The notes under the pieces are model-generated. The model ran no database searches. It worked only from the letters and a program-made list of their open reading frames with translations, and had not been told where the DNA came from. Shown here piece by piece: positions 32,916 to 41,141 of a stretch of 64,000 nt of DNA. The stretch comes from Pelomonas caseinilytica. GTDB lineage: Bacteria > Pseudomonadota > Gammaproteobacteria > Burkholderiales > Burkholderiaceae_C. Position 1 is the stretch's first letter; each line of letters starts with the position of its first letter. Position numbers and translations under genes: made by a program. The DNA is taken from contig NZ_JAJTWT010000006.1 in assembly GCF_021353235.1 (NCBI RefSeq), positions 348,172-412,171 of the forward strand, read 5' to 3'.

Positions 32916-33826
32916 TGGGGGTGGGCGAGACCCGCGCACGCGGCCTGCCGACCTGGTTCCTCTTCCTGGCCCCGGTGGCGATCTGGGCCAGCACGTGGCA
33001 CGTCATCCTCTACCAGCTCGGCAGCACGGTGCCGGTGCTGACCTCGGTGGGCTGGCGCTTCCTGCTGGCCGCGCTGATGCTGGCGGCGCTGGCGCGGCGC
33101 CAGGGCGCCTCGCTGAAGCTGCCGCCGCGGGCCCACGGCTTCGCGCTGGCCACGGGCGTCATCCAATATGCCGGCAACTACTGGGCCGTCTACGAGGCCG
33201 AGCGCTACGTGCCCAGCGGCCTGGTGGCGGTGCTGTTCTGCCTCATGGTCTTCATGAACGCGCTGGTGGCCTGGCTGCTGTGGCGCCAGCCGGTCAGCCG
33301 GCGCTTCCTGGCCGCCTCCAGCGGCGCCGTGCTGGGGGTGGCCCTGATCTTCTGGCCCGAGATCGCCGCCACCGGCGCGCGGCCCGACGCGGCCCTGGGC
33401 CTGTCGCTGAGCTTCTTCGCCGTCGTCGCGGCCGTCATCGGCGGCTTCTTCACGATGGCGCTCACGCGCCGCGGCCTGCCGCTGCTGCCGGTGCTGGCCT
33501 GGAGCATGGGCTATGGCGCGGCCTTCCTGCTCGCCCTGTCGCTGGCGACCGGCCACGGCCTGCGCTTCGACACCGCCTGGCCCTACGTCGGCAGCCTCGT
33601 CTACCTGGCCGCCTTCGGATCGGTCATCGCCTTCACGCTCTACTACAAGCTCGCCGAGCGCCGCGGGCCGGCCCAGGCGGCGCTGGTGGGCGTGCTGGTG
33701 CCGGTCATCGCGCTGATGGTGTCGGCCGCCCTGGAGGGCTGGCAGGCGACGCCGCTCGCCCTCGCCGGCATGGGCCTGTGCCTGGTGAGCCTCGTCGTCG
33801 CCACGCGGCCCCAGGTCAAGCCCTGA
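32915..33826 (+). CDS. EamA-family (DMT) transporter
   Basis: A 303-residue membrane protein with ten helices in two EamA repeats (FLAPVAIWASTWHVILYQLG ... ; GLSLSFFAVVAAVIGGFFTMALTRRG ...). Charged loops (RRQGASLKLPPRAH, RRGPAQAALVGVLVPVIA) follow the family pattern. Substrate is unknown; DMT exporters move metabolites or amino acids. It is translationally coupled to the LysE-type exporter, hinting at a shared efflux task. Confidence 0.9.
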   Translation: MGVGETRARGLPTWFLFLAPVAIWASTWHVILYQLGSTVPVLTSVGWRFLLAALMLAALARRQGASLKLPPRAHGFALATGVIQYAGNYWAVYEAERYVPSGLVAVLFCLMVFMNALVAWLLWRQPVSRRFLAASSGAVLGVALIFWPEIAATGARPDAALGLSLSFFAVVAAVIGGFFTMALTRRGLPLLPVLAWSMGYGAAFLLALSLATGHGLRFDTAWPYVGSLVYLAAFGSVIAFTLYYKLAERRGPAQAALVGVLVPVIALMVSAALEGWQATPLALAGMGLCLVSLVVATRPQVKP

Positions 33827-33897
33827 GCGGGCAACCTCGGGAGCCCGGGCCGGCGCAAATGCACTTAACCTGCCGGTGCCCCTCCACGGAGAACCCC

Positions 33898-36072
33898 ATG
33901 CCCTGGCATCCCGTCTTCGCGCGCCTGTGCGCCGCCCTGGCCCTCGGCACCGCGGCGCTGCTCGCCCATGCCGCCGACAAAGGCGCGCCGCCCACGGCCG
34001 TCAAGCCCGTCGTCGACACCTATGGCGACCTGCGGGTCAGCGACCCCTACCGCTGGCTCGAAGCCACCGGCGACCCCGCCGTGCGCCGCTGGAGCGCCGC
34101 GCAGGACCGCCGCACGCGCGCCTACCTCGACAAGCTGCCGGCCCGCAAGCCGATGTTCGACTGGCTCATGAAGCAGGCCGCCGCCAGCTCCAGCGCCTAC
34201 TACGGCCTGCACGCCGCCGGCGGCAGGCTCTTCGCGCTGCACAACCAGCCGCCCCGGCAGCAGCCCATGCTGGTCGTGATGGGCCAGGAGGCCGACCCGG
34301 CCCAGGCGCGCGTCGTGCTGGACCCGAACGCCCTCAACCCCAAGGGCACCACCGCCATCGACTGGTTCGTGCCGTCGCCGACGGGCAAACTCGTGGCGGT
34401 GTCGATGTCGGAGAACGGCAGCGAGGACGGCTCGCTGCATGTGTTCGACGTGGCCACGGGCCGCGAGGTGGACGCGGTCATCCCCGACGTGCAATACCCG
34501 ACCGGCGGCGGCAGCCTCGCCTGGCGCGAGGACGGCAGCGGCTTCTGGTACACGCGCTACCCCGGTGCCGATGCGCCGGCCGAACGCCGGCATTTCTACC
34601 AGCAGGTCTACGAGCACCGCATCGGCGACGACCCCGCCAAGGACCGCTACGTGCTGGGCCGGGACTTCCCGCGCGTCGCCGAAATCGTCCTGGAAGCCAG
34701 GCCGGGCACCCCCGGCGTGGTGGTCTCGGTCGGCAACGGCGACGGCGGCGAGTTCGCCCACTACCTGATCGGCAAGGACGGCGGCATCCGCCAGGTGACG
34801 CGCTTCGAGGACAAGGTCGTGGCCGCGGCCCTCGGGCCCGACGCCCTCTACCTCGTCTCCCACGACGGCGCGCCGCGCGGCAAGGTGCTGAAGCTGGGGC
34901 TGGACGACCTCGCCCTGGCCCACGCCCAGGTGCTGGTGCCGGAATCCGACGGCGCGCTGCAGCCGGGCGGCGAGTCCGGCGCCGCCGGCATCACCGTCAC
35001 GCGGGACGCGCTGCTGCTGCGCGAGATCGTCGGCGGTCCGTCGCGCGTGGCGGTCTACGGCCTCGACGGCCGCCCGCGCGGCCACCTGGCCCTGCCCGAG
35101 GTCGCGACCGTCGACGAACTCGAGGCCATGGACGACGGCAGCCTGCTCGTCGCCGTGAAGACCTACCTCGAGCCGCCGCGCTTCGTGCGCTTCGCCAGCG
35201 CCGGCGGCGAAGGCAAGCCCACGCTGCTGCGCCAGACCAGTCCGTTGAGCTTCGGCGACGTGGAGGTGGTGCGCGAGTTCGCCACCTCGCGCGACGGCAC
35301 CCGCATCCCGCTCAACATCGTGCGTCGCAAGGGCATGAAGCTCGACGGCCGCGCGCCGTTGCTGCTGAACGGCTATGGCGGCTACAACGTCAGCCAGGTG
35401 CCGCGCTTCCTGGGCGCCGCCACGCGCATGTGGCTGGACGCCGGCGGCGTCTACGTCGTCGCCAACCTGCGCGGCGGCGGCGAGTTCGGCGAGGACTGGC
35501 ATGCCCAGGGCGCGCTGACGCACAAGCAGAACGTCTTCGACGACTTCGCCGCTGCGGCGCAATACCTCGTCGAACGCGGCTACACCTCGCACCGGCGCAT
35601 GGCCGCCATCGGCGGCAGCAACGGCGGCCTGCTGATGGGGGCGACGCTGACCCAGCATCCGCAGCTGCTGCGCGCCGTGGTCTCCACCGTGGGCATCTAC
35701 GACATGCTGCGCGTCGAGCTGGACCCGAACGGCGCCTTCAACGTCTCGGAGTTCGGGTCGGTGAAGGTGCCCGAGCAGCTCGCGGCCCTCTACGCCTACT
35801 CGCCCTACCACCACGTGCAGGACGGCGCCCGCTACCCGGCTGTCCTCATGGCCACGGGCGAGACCGACGGCCGGGTCAATCCCATGCACTCGCGCAAGAT
35901 GATCGCCCGCCTGCAGGCCGCGACCGGCTCCGGCCGGCCGGTGCTGCTCAGCATCAACACCCACGCCGGCCACGGCATGGGCAGCTCCCTGTCCATCCGC
36001 GTGAACCAGGCGGCCGACATCTACGCCTTCCTGTTCGACCAGCTTGGCATGGCCTACCGGCCGGGGCGTTAG
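33898..36072 (+). CDS. Prolyl oligopeptidase family serine peptidase (S9A), exported
   Basis: A 724-residue protein with a signal peptide (about 1-25, LLAHA). A seven-bladed propeller region (about 75-450) is followed by an alpha/beta-hydrolase domain with catalytic Ser574 (GGSNGGLLMG), Asp in TGETDGRVNP and His in NTHAGHGMG. The N-terminus (DTYGDLRVSDPYRWLE) is typical of S9A. It would cleave short proline-containing peptides in the periplasm. The ribosome-binding site is GGAGAA. Length agrees with the family. Confidence 0.94.
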   Translation: MPWHPVFARLCAALALGTAALLAHAADKGAPPTAVKPVVDTYGDLRVSDPYRWLEATGDPAVRRWSAAQDRRTRAYLDKLPARKPMFDWLMKQAAASSSAYYGLHAAGGRLFALHNQPPRQQPMLVVMGQEADPAQARVVLDPNALNPKGTTAIDWFVPSPTGKLVAVSMSENGSEDGSLHVFDVATGREVDAVIPDVQYPTGGGSLAWREDGSGFWYTRYPGADAPAERRHFYQQVYEHRIGDDPAKDRYVLGRDFPRVAEIVLEARPGTPGVVVSVGNGDGGEFAHYLIGKDGGIRQVTRFEDKVVAAALGPDALYLVSHDGAPRGKVLKLGLDDLALAHAQVLVPESDGALQPGGESGAAGITVTRDALLLREIVGGPSRVAVYGLDGRPRGHLALPEVATVDELEAMDDGSLLVAVKTYLEPPRFVRFASAGGEGKPTLLRQTSPLSFGDVEVVREFATSRDGTRIPLNIVRRKGMKLDGRAPLLLNGYGGYNVSQVPRFLGAATRMWLDAGGVYVVANLRGGGEFGEDWHAQGALTHKQNVFDDFAAAAQYLVERGYTSHRRMAAIGGSNGGLLMGATLTQHPQLLRAVVSTVGIYDMLRVELDPNGAFNVSEFGSVKVPEQLAALYAYSPYHHVQDGARYPAVLMATGETDGRVNPMHSRKMIARLQAATGSGRPVLLSINTHAGHGMGSSLSIRVNQAADIYAFLFDQLGMAYRPGR

Positions 36073-36100
36073 GCCAGGCCCGTCCGGCCGGTGGCGGCGC

Positions 36101-36508
36101 TCAGTCGAACGCCTTGCGCCGTCCGGCCTTGACCTCGCCGCGCCGGGCCTTGCCTTCCAGCCGCCGCTGCTGCGAGCCGCGGGTTGGCCGGGTCGCGCGC
36201 CTTGCCTTGGGCACGTGGGCGGCGGCCTGCACCAGCTCGACCAGGCGGGCGAGGGCGTCCGCGCGGTTGCGCTCCAGGCTGCGCGAGTCCTGCGCCTTGA
36301 TGACGACGACGCCGTCCGAGCTGATGCGCTGGTCGGGCCAGGTGAGCAGCCGTGCCTTCACGGCCTCGGGCAGGCTGCTGGCGCGGATGTCGAAGCGCAG
36401 GTGGGCGGCGTTGCTGACCTTGTTGACGTTCTGGCCGCCCGGGCCGCTGGCGCGTATCGCCTCGAAGACGATCTCGTCCGGCCGCGGCGACCAGCGGAAT
36501 TCAGACAC
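36101..36508 (-). CDS. arfB: Alternative ribosome-rescue factor / peptidyl-tRNA hydrolase ArfB (YaeJ)
   Basis: A 135-residue protein with the catalytic GGQ loop ([21 protein letters not shown], about residues 21-41) and a long basic C-terminal tail ([32 protein letters not shown]) that reads the empty mRNA channel. It releases peptides from ribosomes stalled on non-stop mRNA. It starts with GTG at 36508 and overlaps the end of alr by 8 bp. Confidence 0.95.
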   Translation of the reverse strand: MSEFRWSPRPDEIVFEAIRASGPGGQNVNKVSNAAHLRFDIRASSLPEAVKARLLTWPDQRISSDGVVVIKAQDSRSLERNRADALARLVELVQAAAHVPKARRATRPTRGSQQRRLEGKARRGEVKAGRRKAFD

Positions 36509-37613
36509 CGCGGATGGGCACCCGCGGCGCGACCGCGCACATCAGCTCGTAGCCGATGGTGCCGGCGGCGTGGGCCACCTCGTCGATGGGCAGCCGCGAA
36601 CCCTGGCCGTCGACGGCGGGTCCCTCGCCCCACAGCGTCACCTCGCTGCCGAAGCCGCTGGCCGGCAACTCGGTGAGGTCCACGGCCAGCATGTCCATGG
36701 ACACGCGGCCCAGGGTCCGGGTGCGGCGGCCGTCGACCAGGATGGGCGTGCCGGTCGGCGCATGGCGCGGGTAGCCGTCCGCGTAGCCGCAGGCCACGAT
36801 GCCGATGCGCATGGCGCGCTCGGCGGTGAAGGCGCTGCCATAACCCACCGTGTCGCCGGGCTGCAGCTCCTGCACGCCGATGAGGCGCGAGCGCAGCGTC
36901 ATGGCCGGGCGCAGGTCCCAGTGGGCCGCGTCGTGCTCGGGGTAGTCCGGCACGCCGCCGTAGCTCATGATGCCGGCGCGCACCCAGTCGTTGGCGGTGC
37001 GGGCGACGTGGCGCAATGTCGCGGCGCTGTTGGCGACGGTGCGCTCGCCGGCCAGGCCCTCGGTGGCGGCGTCGAAGGCGGCGAGCTGGTGGGCGATGCC
37101 GTCCACGCCGCGGCGCAGGGCGTCAGCGTCCGAGAAGTGGGTCATCAGCCCGATCTCGTCGACCTGGGGCAGGGCTGCAAGCCGGGCATAGGCGGCGCGG
37201 AAGGTCGCCGGCGTGAACCCGAGACGGTTCATGCCCGAGTTGAGCTTGAGGAAGACGTGGTGGGGCTCGTGCGTCTTGTGCATGGCCAGCCAGTCGATCT
37301 GCTGCTCGCAGTGCACGGCATGCCAGAGCTTCAGGCGCGAGCACAGCTCGAGGTCACGCGGCTCGAACACGCCTTCCAGCAGCAGGATGGGGCCGCGCCA
37401 GTCCAGCGCGCGCAACGCTTCAGCCTCGGCCAGGTCCAGCAGGGCGAAGCCGTCGGCCGCGCGCAAGCCCGGATAGGCGCGCTCGATGCCGTGGCCGTAG
37501 GCATTGGCCTTGACGACGGCCCAGACCCGGGCGTTGGGCGCCTGTGCGCGGGCACGGGCCAGGTTGTGGGCGAGGGCGTCGGTGTGGACGAGGGCTTCGA
37601 TGGGGCGCGGCAT
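36501..37613 (-). CDS. alr: Alanine racemase
   Basis: A 370-residue fold-type III PLP enzyme converting L- to D-alanine for peptidoglycan. The PLP Lys35 is in [12 protein letters not shown], and the catalytic Tyr in [20 protein letters not shown] and [12 protein letters not shown] are family blocks. The ATG at 37613 gives the usual start. It is followed by arfB (8-bp overlap) and divergent from lplT, a common Burkholderiales arrangement. Confidence 0.96.
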   Translation of the reverse strand: MPRPIEALVHTDALAHNLARARAQAPNARVWAVVKANAYGHGIERAYPGLRAADGFALLDLAEAEALRALDWRGPILLLEGVFEPRDLELCSRLKLWHAVHCEQQIDWLAMHKTHEPHHVFLKLNSGMNRLGFTPATFRAAYARLAALPQVDEIGLMTHFSDADALRRGVDGIAHQLAAFDAATEGLAGERTVANSAATLRHVARTANDWVRAGIMSYGGVPDYPEHDAAHWDLRPAMTLRSRLIGVQELQPGDTVGYGSAFTAERAMRIGIVACGYADGYPRHAPTGTPILVDGRRTRTLGRVSMDMLAVDLTELPASGFGSEVTLWGEGPAVDGQGSRLPIDEVAHAAGTIGYELMCAVAPRVPIRGV

Positions 37614-37729
37614 GCCCGGATTTTGCGCCCGCAGCGGGGCCAGACGGCCCAAACTAGGGGCGTGCTATAAACCCGCGCCGCCCCCGCTCACGCTCCCAGC
37701 AGAAGAATTCAGGATTGCGCCCACGCCCG

Positions 37730-39019
37730 ATGAAACGCGGCTTCTACACCATCATGTCGGCGCAGTTCTTCAGCTCGCTGGCTGACAACGCGCTTTTCGT
37801 GGCCGCCATCGAACTGCTGCGCTCCTCGGGCGCCGCCGAGTGGCAACGCGCCGCCCTGGTGCCGATGTTCGCGCTGTTCTACGTCGTGCTCGCGCCCTTC
37901 GTGGGCGCCTTCGCGGACGCCGTGCCCAAGGGCAAGGTCATGTTCTATTCCAACAGCATCAAGGTCATCGGCTGCCTGATGATGCTGTTCGGCACCCACC
38001 CGCTGGCGGCCTATGCCATCGTCGGCCTGGGCGCCGCGTCCTACTCGCCGGCCAAGTACGGCATCCTGACGGAGCTGCTGCCGCCGTCCCAACTGGTCAA
38101 GGCCAACGGCTGGATCGAGGGCCTGACCATCGGCTCCATCATCATGGGCGTGCTGCTGGGCGGCCAACTGGTGGGCGACCGGGTCTCGCACCTGCTGCTG
38201 CAGTTCGACCTGCCCATGCTCGACACCGGCATCGACACGCCACCCGAGGCGGCCATCGCCAGCCTGCTCTTCCTTTACGTGCTGGCGGCGCTGTTCAACC
38301 TGCGCATCCCGCGCACCTCGGCGCCGCTGCAGCCCTTCGCCCACAGCTTCGTCGGCCTGGTGCGCGACTTCTCGGCCTGCAACAGCCGCCTGTGGCAGGA
38401 CAAGCTCGGCCAGATCTCGCTGGCGGTGACGACGCTGTTCTGGGGCGCCACCAGCAACCTGCGCTACATCGTGCTGGCCTGGGCCGCCGCAGCCTTGGGT
38501 TACGGCATGACGCAGGCCTCCTCCCTCGTGGGCGTGGTGGCCGTGGGCACGGCCGTCGGCGCCGTCGTGGCCTCGGTCGTCAGCCGGCTGGACCGCGCCA
38601 CCTCGGTCATCCCGCTGGGCATCGCCATGGGGCTGCTCGTCATCCTGATGAACGTCATCAGCAACGTCTGGCTGGCCGCGCCCTTCCTGATGGCCCTGGG
38701 CGCCATCGGCGGCTACATGGTGGTGCCGATGAACGCCCTGCTGCAGCACCGCGGCCACAACCTGATGGGCGCCGGCCGCAGCATCGCCGTGCAGAACTTC
38801 AACGAGCAGGCCTGCATCCTCGGCATGGGCGCCTTCTACACGGCCATGACCAAGTTCGGGTTGTCGGTGTTCGGCGCCATCACCATCTTCGGCGTCGTCG
38901 TGGCCGGCACGATGTGGTGGATCCGCCGCTGGCACCAGCGCAACCTCGTCGAGCACAGCGAGGAGGTCCAGCACCTGCTGGACATCGCGCGCACCGACCA
39001 CATCCCGCAAGATCGATAG
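37730..39019 (+). CDS. lplT: Lysophospholipid transporter LplT
   Basis: A 429-residue MFS-type protein that flips lysophospholipids across the inner membrane for re-acylation. It starts MKRGFYTIMSAQFFSSLADNALFVAAIELL, a strong LplT signature, and has about 12 membrane helices with PAKYGILTELLPPSQLVKANGWIEG in the first half. The partner acyltransferase gene (aas) is not visible here. It is divergent from alr (116 bp apart). Confidence 0.94.
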   Translation: MKRGFYTIMSAQFFSSLADNALFVAAIELLRSSGAAEWQRAALVPMFALFYVVLAPFVGAFADAVPKGKVMFYSNSIKVIGCLMMLFGTHPLAAYAIVGLGAASYSPAKYGILTELLPPSQLVKANGWIEGLTIGSIIMGVLLGGQLVGDRVSHLLLQFDLPMLDTGIDTPPEAAIASLLFLYVLAALFNLRIPRTSAPLQPFAHSFVGLVRDFSACNSRLWQDKLGQISLAVTTLFWGATSNLRYIVLAWAAAALGYGMTQASSLVGVVAVGTAVGAVVASVVSRLDRATSVIPLGIAMGLLVILMNVISNVWLAAPFLMALGAIGGYMVVPMNALLQHRGHNLMGAGRSIAVQNFNEQACILGMGAFYTAMTKFGLSVFGAITIFGVVVAGTMWWIRRWHQRNLVEHSEEVQHLLDIARTDHIPQDR

Positions 39020-39047
39020 ACCACTCCCTACCAGCTTCGCGGGCCTG

Positions 39048-40010
39048 TCAGTTCTGGGTGCCCGAGCCCCTGCCCTTGCGGCCCGTCGGCGCGGGGAGCA
39101 GGTGCTTGCCCTCCAGCACCATCTCGATGGCCTCGCTCCAGGCGCGGGCGATCTTGAAGCAGCCGCTGTGGTTGAGGTGGATCTCGTTGTGCCAGTCGCC
39201 GCTGATGCCGGTGGAGCCGGGGGCGGCCAGGGCCAGGGGGACGGTGGTCGAGTCGAAGACGAAGAGGCCCGGGAAGGCCGCCTTGTCGGCCGCCATGGCC
39301 TTGAGCAGTTGCGCCAGGTGGAAGACCATCAGCCGGCTGACCGCCGCCCAGTCCGCCGCCGGCACGCCGTAGGCCTTCAGGGCCGGATAGAGCCAGGGGC
39401 CGCTGGCGCCGAGCTCGTCGCCGTTCTCGGCGCCGGCCGGGCGCGGCATGGGCACGGCGTAGCAGTGCATGAAGACCGGCTTGCCCGCCGAGGGCCCCTG
39501 GTCGCGCAACGACAGCAGGTGCTTGACGTTGGCGCGCAGGTAGTCGGCATAGGTGGCCCAGCCGGGCTCGGAGAAATAACGCGCCACGCCGGCTGACGGC
39601 GGGCCCCATTCGGTCTGGCGGCGCAGCAGGCGCAGCTCGAGCGGGATGGGCTCGCCGTTCCAGTTCTGCGCCGGCGTGCGCGCCGCGGCGATCAGGTCGT
39701 TGCCGCCGACCGACAGCAGCACGCCGTCCCAGGCGGGCGCCTCGGGGCTGGCCAGCAGGCGGACGAAGTCGGGGCTGGACTCCAGGTCCACCATGTGCGA
39801 CAGCGCATTGCCCGTGCCGGCGCAATTCACCGTCATGGCCTTGTCCTTGAACACCAGCTCCTGCAGCAGGTTGGCGTGGGCGTTCAGCTTGGCGCGCGCA
39901 TTCGAGAACCACGAGTCGCCCTGGGCCAGCAGCTTCCAGCGGAAGGCGCCGAAATCCGGCGGGGTCGGGGCGGCCAGGTCGGCCGGGGTGAAGCAAGCCA
40001 GGTGGTCCAT
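39048..40010 (-). CDS. SGNH/GDSL-like hydrolase
   Basis: A 320-residue protein with the three SGNH blocks: LLAQGDSWFSN (Ser nucleophile), LLSVGGNDLI (Gly/Asn oxyanion) and DWHNEIHLN (Asp/His). GDSW in place of GDSL places it in an atypical branch. No signal peptide is seen from ATG 40010; a longer start at 40109 has a better ribosome-binding site (GAGGG) but adds a low-complexity N-terminus. Substrate unknown; esterase or lipase activity is expected. Confidence 0.78.
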   Translation of the reverse strand: MDHLACFTPADLAAPTPPDFGAFRWKLLAQGDSWFSNARAKLNAHANLLQELVFKDKAMTVNCAGTGNALSHMVDLESSPDFVRLLASPEAPAWDGVLLSVGGNDLIAAARTPAQNWNGEPIPLELRLLRRQTEWGPPSAGVARYFSEPGWATYADYLRANVKHLLSLRDQGPSAGKPVFMHCYAVPMPRPAGAENGDELGASGPWLYPALKAYGVPAADWAAVSRLMVFHLAQLLKAMAADKAAFPGLFVFDSTTVPLALAAPGSTGISGDWHNEIHLNHSGCFKIARAWSEAIEMVLEGKHLLPAPTGRKGRGSGTQN

Positions 40011-40170
40011 GAAGGGGGGTGAGGAGCTTGAAAGGGGTGACGAGCCTGCCGGCAAGGCCGGTGCCCGAAGTTCGCGCGATTGGAAGGCCAGCCGCGCGCC
40101 GGGCGCCATGCTACAAACCCTCAAGGTCGCCCGGGGTTAGCATCGGTGCCGTCTTTCTAGGGAGGCCCCC

Positions 40171-40668
40171 ATGAGCGAAAGCGTCTTCGACTTCCAGGCC
40201 GTGTCCATCCGCGGCGAGCCGGCGGACCTGGCTTCCCAGCGCGGCAAGGTGCTGCTCATCGTCAACACGGCCAGCGAATGCGGGTTCACGCCGCAGTTCA
40301 AGGGCCTGGAGAAGCTGTGGCAGGACTACGGGCCCCGGGGCCTGGTCGTCGTGGGCTTCCCGAGCAACGAGTTCGGTGGACAGGACCCGGGCGCCAACGA
40401 CCAGATCGCCAGTTTCTGCGAGCTCAACTACGGCGTCAGCTTCCCGATGATGGAAAAGACCCGCGTCAACGGCGCCGAAGCCCACCCGCTGTGGAAGTTC
40501 CTGAAGAGCGAGAAGCCCGGCTTCCTGGGCACCGAGGCCATCAAATGGAACTTCACCAAGTTCCTCGTCGGCCGCGACGGCCAGGTCATCAAGCGCTATG
40601 CGCCCAACGACGCGCCCGAGAAACTGCGCGGCGACATTGAAACGGCTTTGGCGGCCAAGCCGGCGTGA
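40171..40668 (+). CDS. Glutathione peroxidase (thiol peroxidase) family protein
   Basis: A 165-residue thioredoxin-fold peroxidase. Peroxidatic Cys37 in NTASECGFTPQ, the FPSNEFGGQDPG loop and KWNFTKFLV (Gln, Trp and Asn of the active-site tetrad) are all present. Such enzymes reduce peroxides, usually with thioredoxin in bacteria. The ribosome-binding site GGGAGG precedes ATG 40171. The palindrome-rich non-coding zone follows. Confidence 0.94.
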   Translation: MSESVFDFQAVSIRGEPADLASQRGKVLLIVNTASECGFTPQFKGLEKLWQDYGPRGLVVVGFPSNEFGGQDPGANDQIASFCELNYGVSFPMMEKTRVNGAEAHPLWKFLKSEKPGFLGTEAIKWNFTKFLVGRDGQVIKRYAPNDAPEKLRGDIETALAAKPA

Positions 40669-40718
40669 GGTGACGGCGCTGCGCCACCGGGCGCTGGCGC
40701 CGAGGTTGCGGAACACAG

Positions 40719-40770
40719 CCACAGAGGCACAGAGGAGCAGGAATTTCTCCATGGCTCTGTGCCTCTGTGG
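40719..40770. repeat. Long inverted repeat of the CCACAGAGGCAC family, copy 1
   Basis: Perfect 16-bp arms (40719-40734 and 40755-40770) flank a 20-bp loop. Right flank GGTTGCCTTTGA matches, in reverse, the left flank of the element at 50568-50638. Repeats of this CCACAGAGGCACAGAG type occur in many bacterial genomes and create spurious reading frames. It lies 50 bp after the peroxidase stop. Confidence 0.8.
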
Positions 40771-40861
40771 TTGCCTTTGAGTTTGATTTCAGTTGCTCCA
40801 CCGCGCGGCGCGCGACCCACGACGCATGAAACGGGTGTCTTGCGGGCCGAGCGCTGGGCTG

Positions 40862-40983
40862 CCAAGGGCCAGAGGCCCTTGGCCTGTCGTAGGCACAAGC
40901 AGTCCGCAGGGACTGCTTGTGTCCGACTCCAGTTCCCGAGCCGGCCCGCGCTGGCGATGTGCTTGCGGCTCGATGCCGCAAGC
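40862..40983. repeat. Cluster of three perfect hairpin palindromes in non-coding DNA
   Basis: Palindrome 1: CCAAGGGCC/GGCCCTTGG, 40862-40882. Palindrome 2: CACAAGCAGTCC/GGACTGCTTGTG, 40894-40921. Palindrome 3: GCTTGCGGC/GCCGCAAGC, 40961-40983. Loops are 3-5 nt. With the flanking repeats they fill the 473-bp gap 40669-41141, where I see no convincing gene. Each stem could be a cruciform or RNA hairpin. Confidence 0.75.
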
Positions 40984-41003
40984 ATCGCCGCCTCCTCGGG
41001 GGG

Positions 41004-41110
41004 GCTGAGGCCGGACACGACAAGTCCAGTGGACTTGTCGTGCCTGCCGAAGAGTAGCCGCACTGCCGGCTGCGCGGTCTGCAAGACGACCAGACACGCG
41101 CCGCGTTCAG
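41004..41110 (-). repeat. 107-bp dispersed repeat, copy 2 (3' of the halogenase-like gene)
   Basis: Reverse-complement copy of 17334-17440 without gaps. It contains CACGACAAGTCC-AGT-GGACTTGTCGTG (41016-41042) and a GTCTTGCAGAC hairpin. It begins 31 nt after the stop of the minus-strand halogenase-like gene, the same orientation and spacing as copy 1 behind nadC. Confidence 0.8.
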
Positions 41111-41141
41111 CGCGCGGGGTTGGGCCGGGGGCAGTTCCATC

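Noticed and set aside
32995..33897. In-frame upstream extension of the prolyl oligopeptidase
   Set aside because: It runs out of frame through the EamA gene; the ATG at 33898 has a ribosome-binding site and starts a signal peptide.
40596..41140. Overlapping minus-strand frames through the palindrome zone
   Set aside because: They are translations of repeat DNA (CCACAGAG element and the 107-bp repeat), with no conserved domain or ribosome-binding site.
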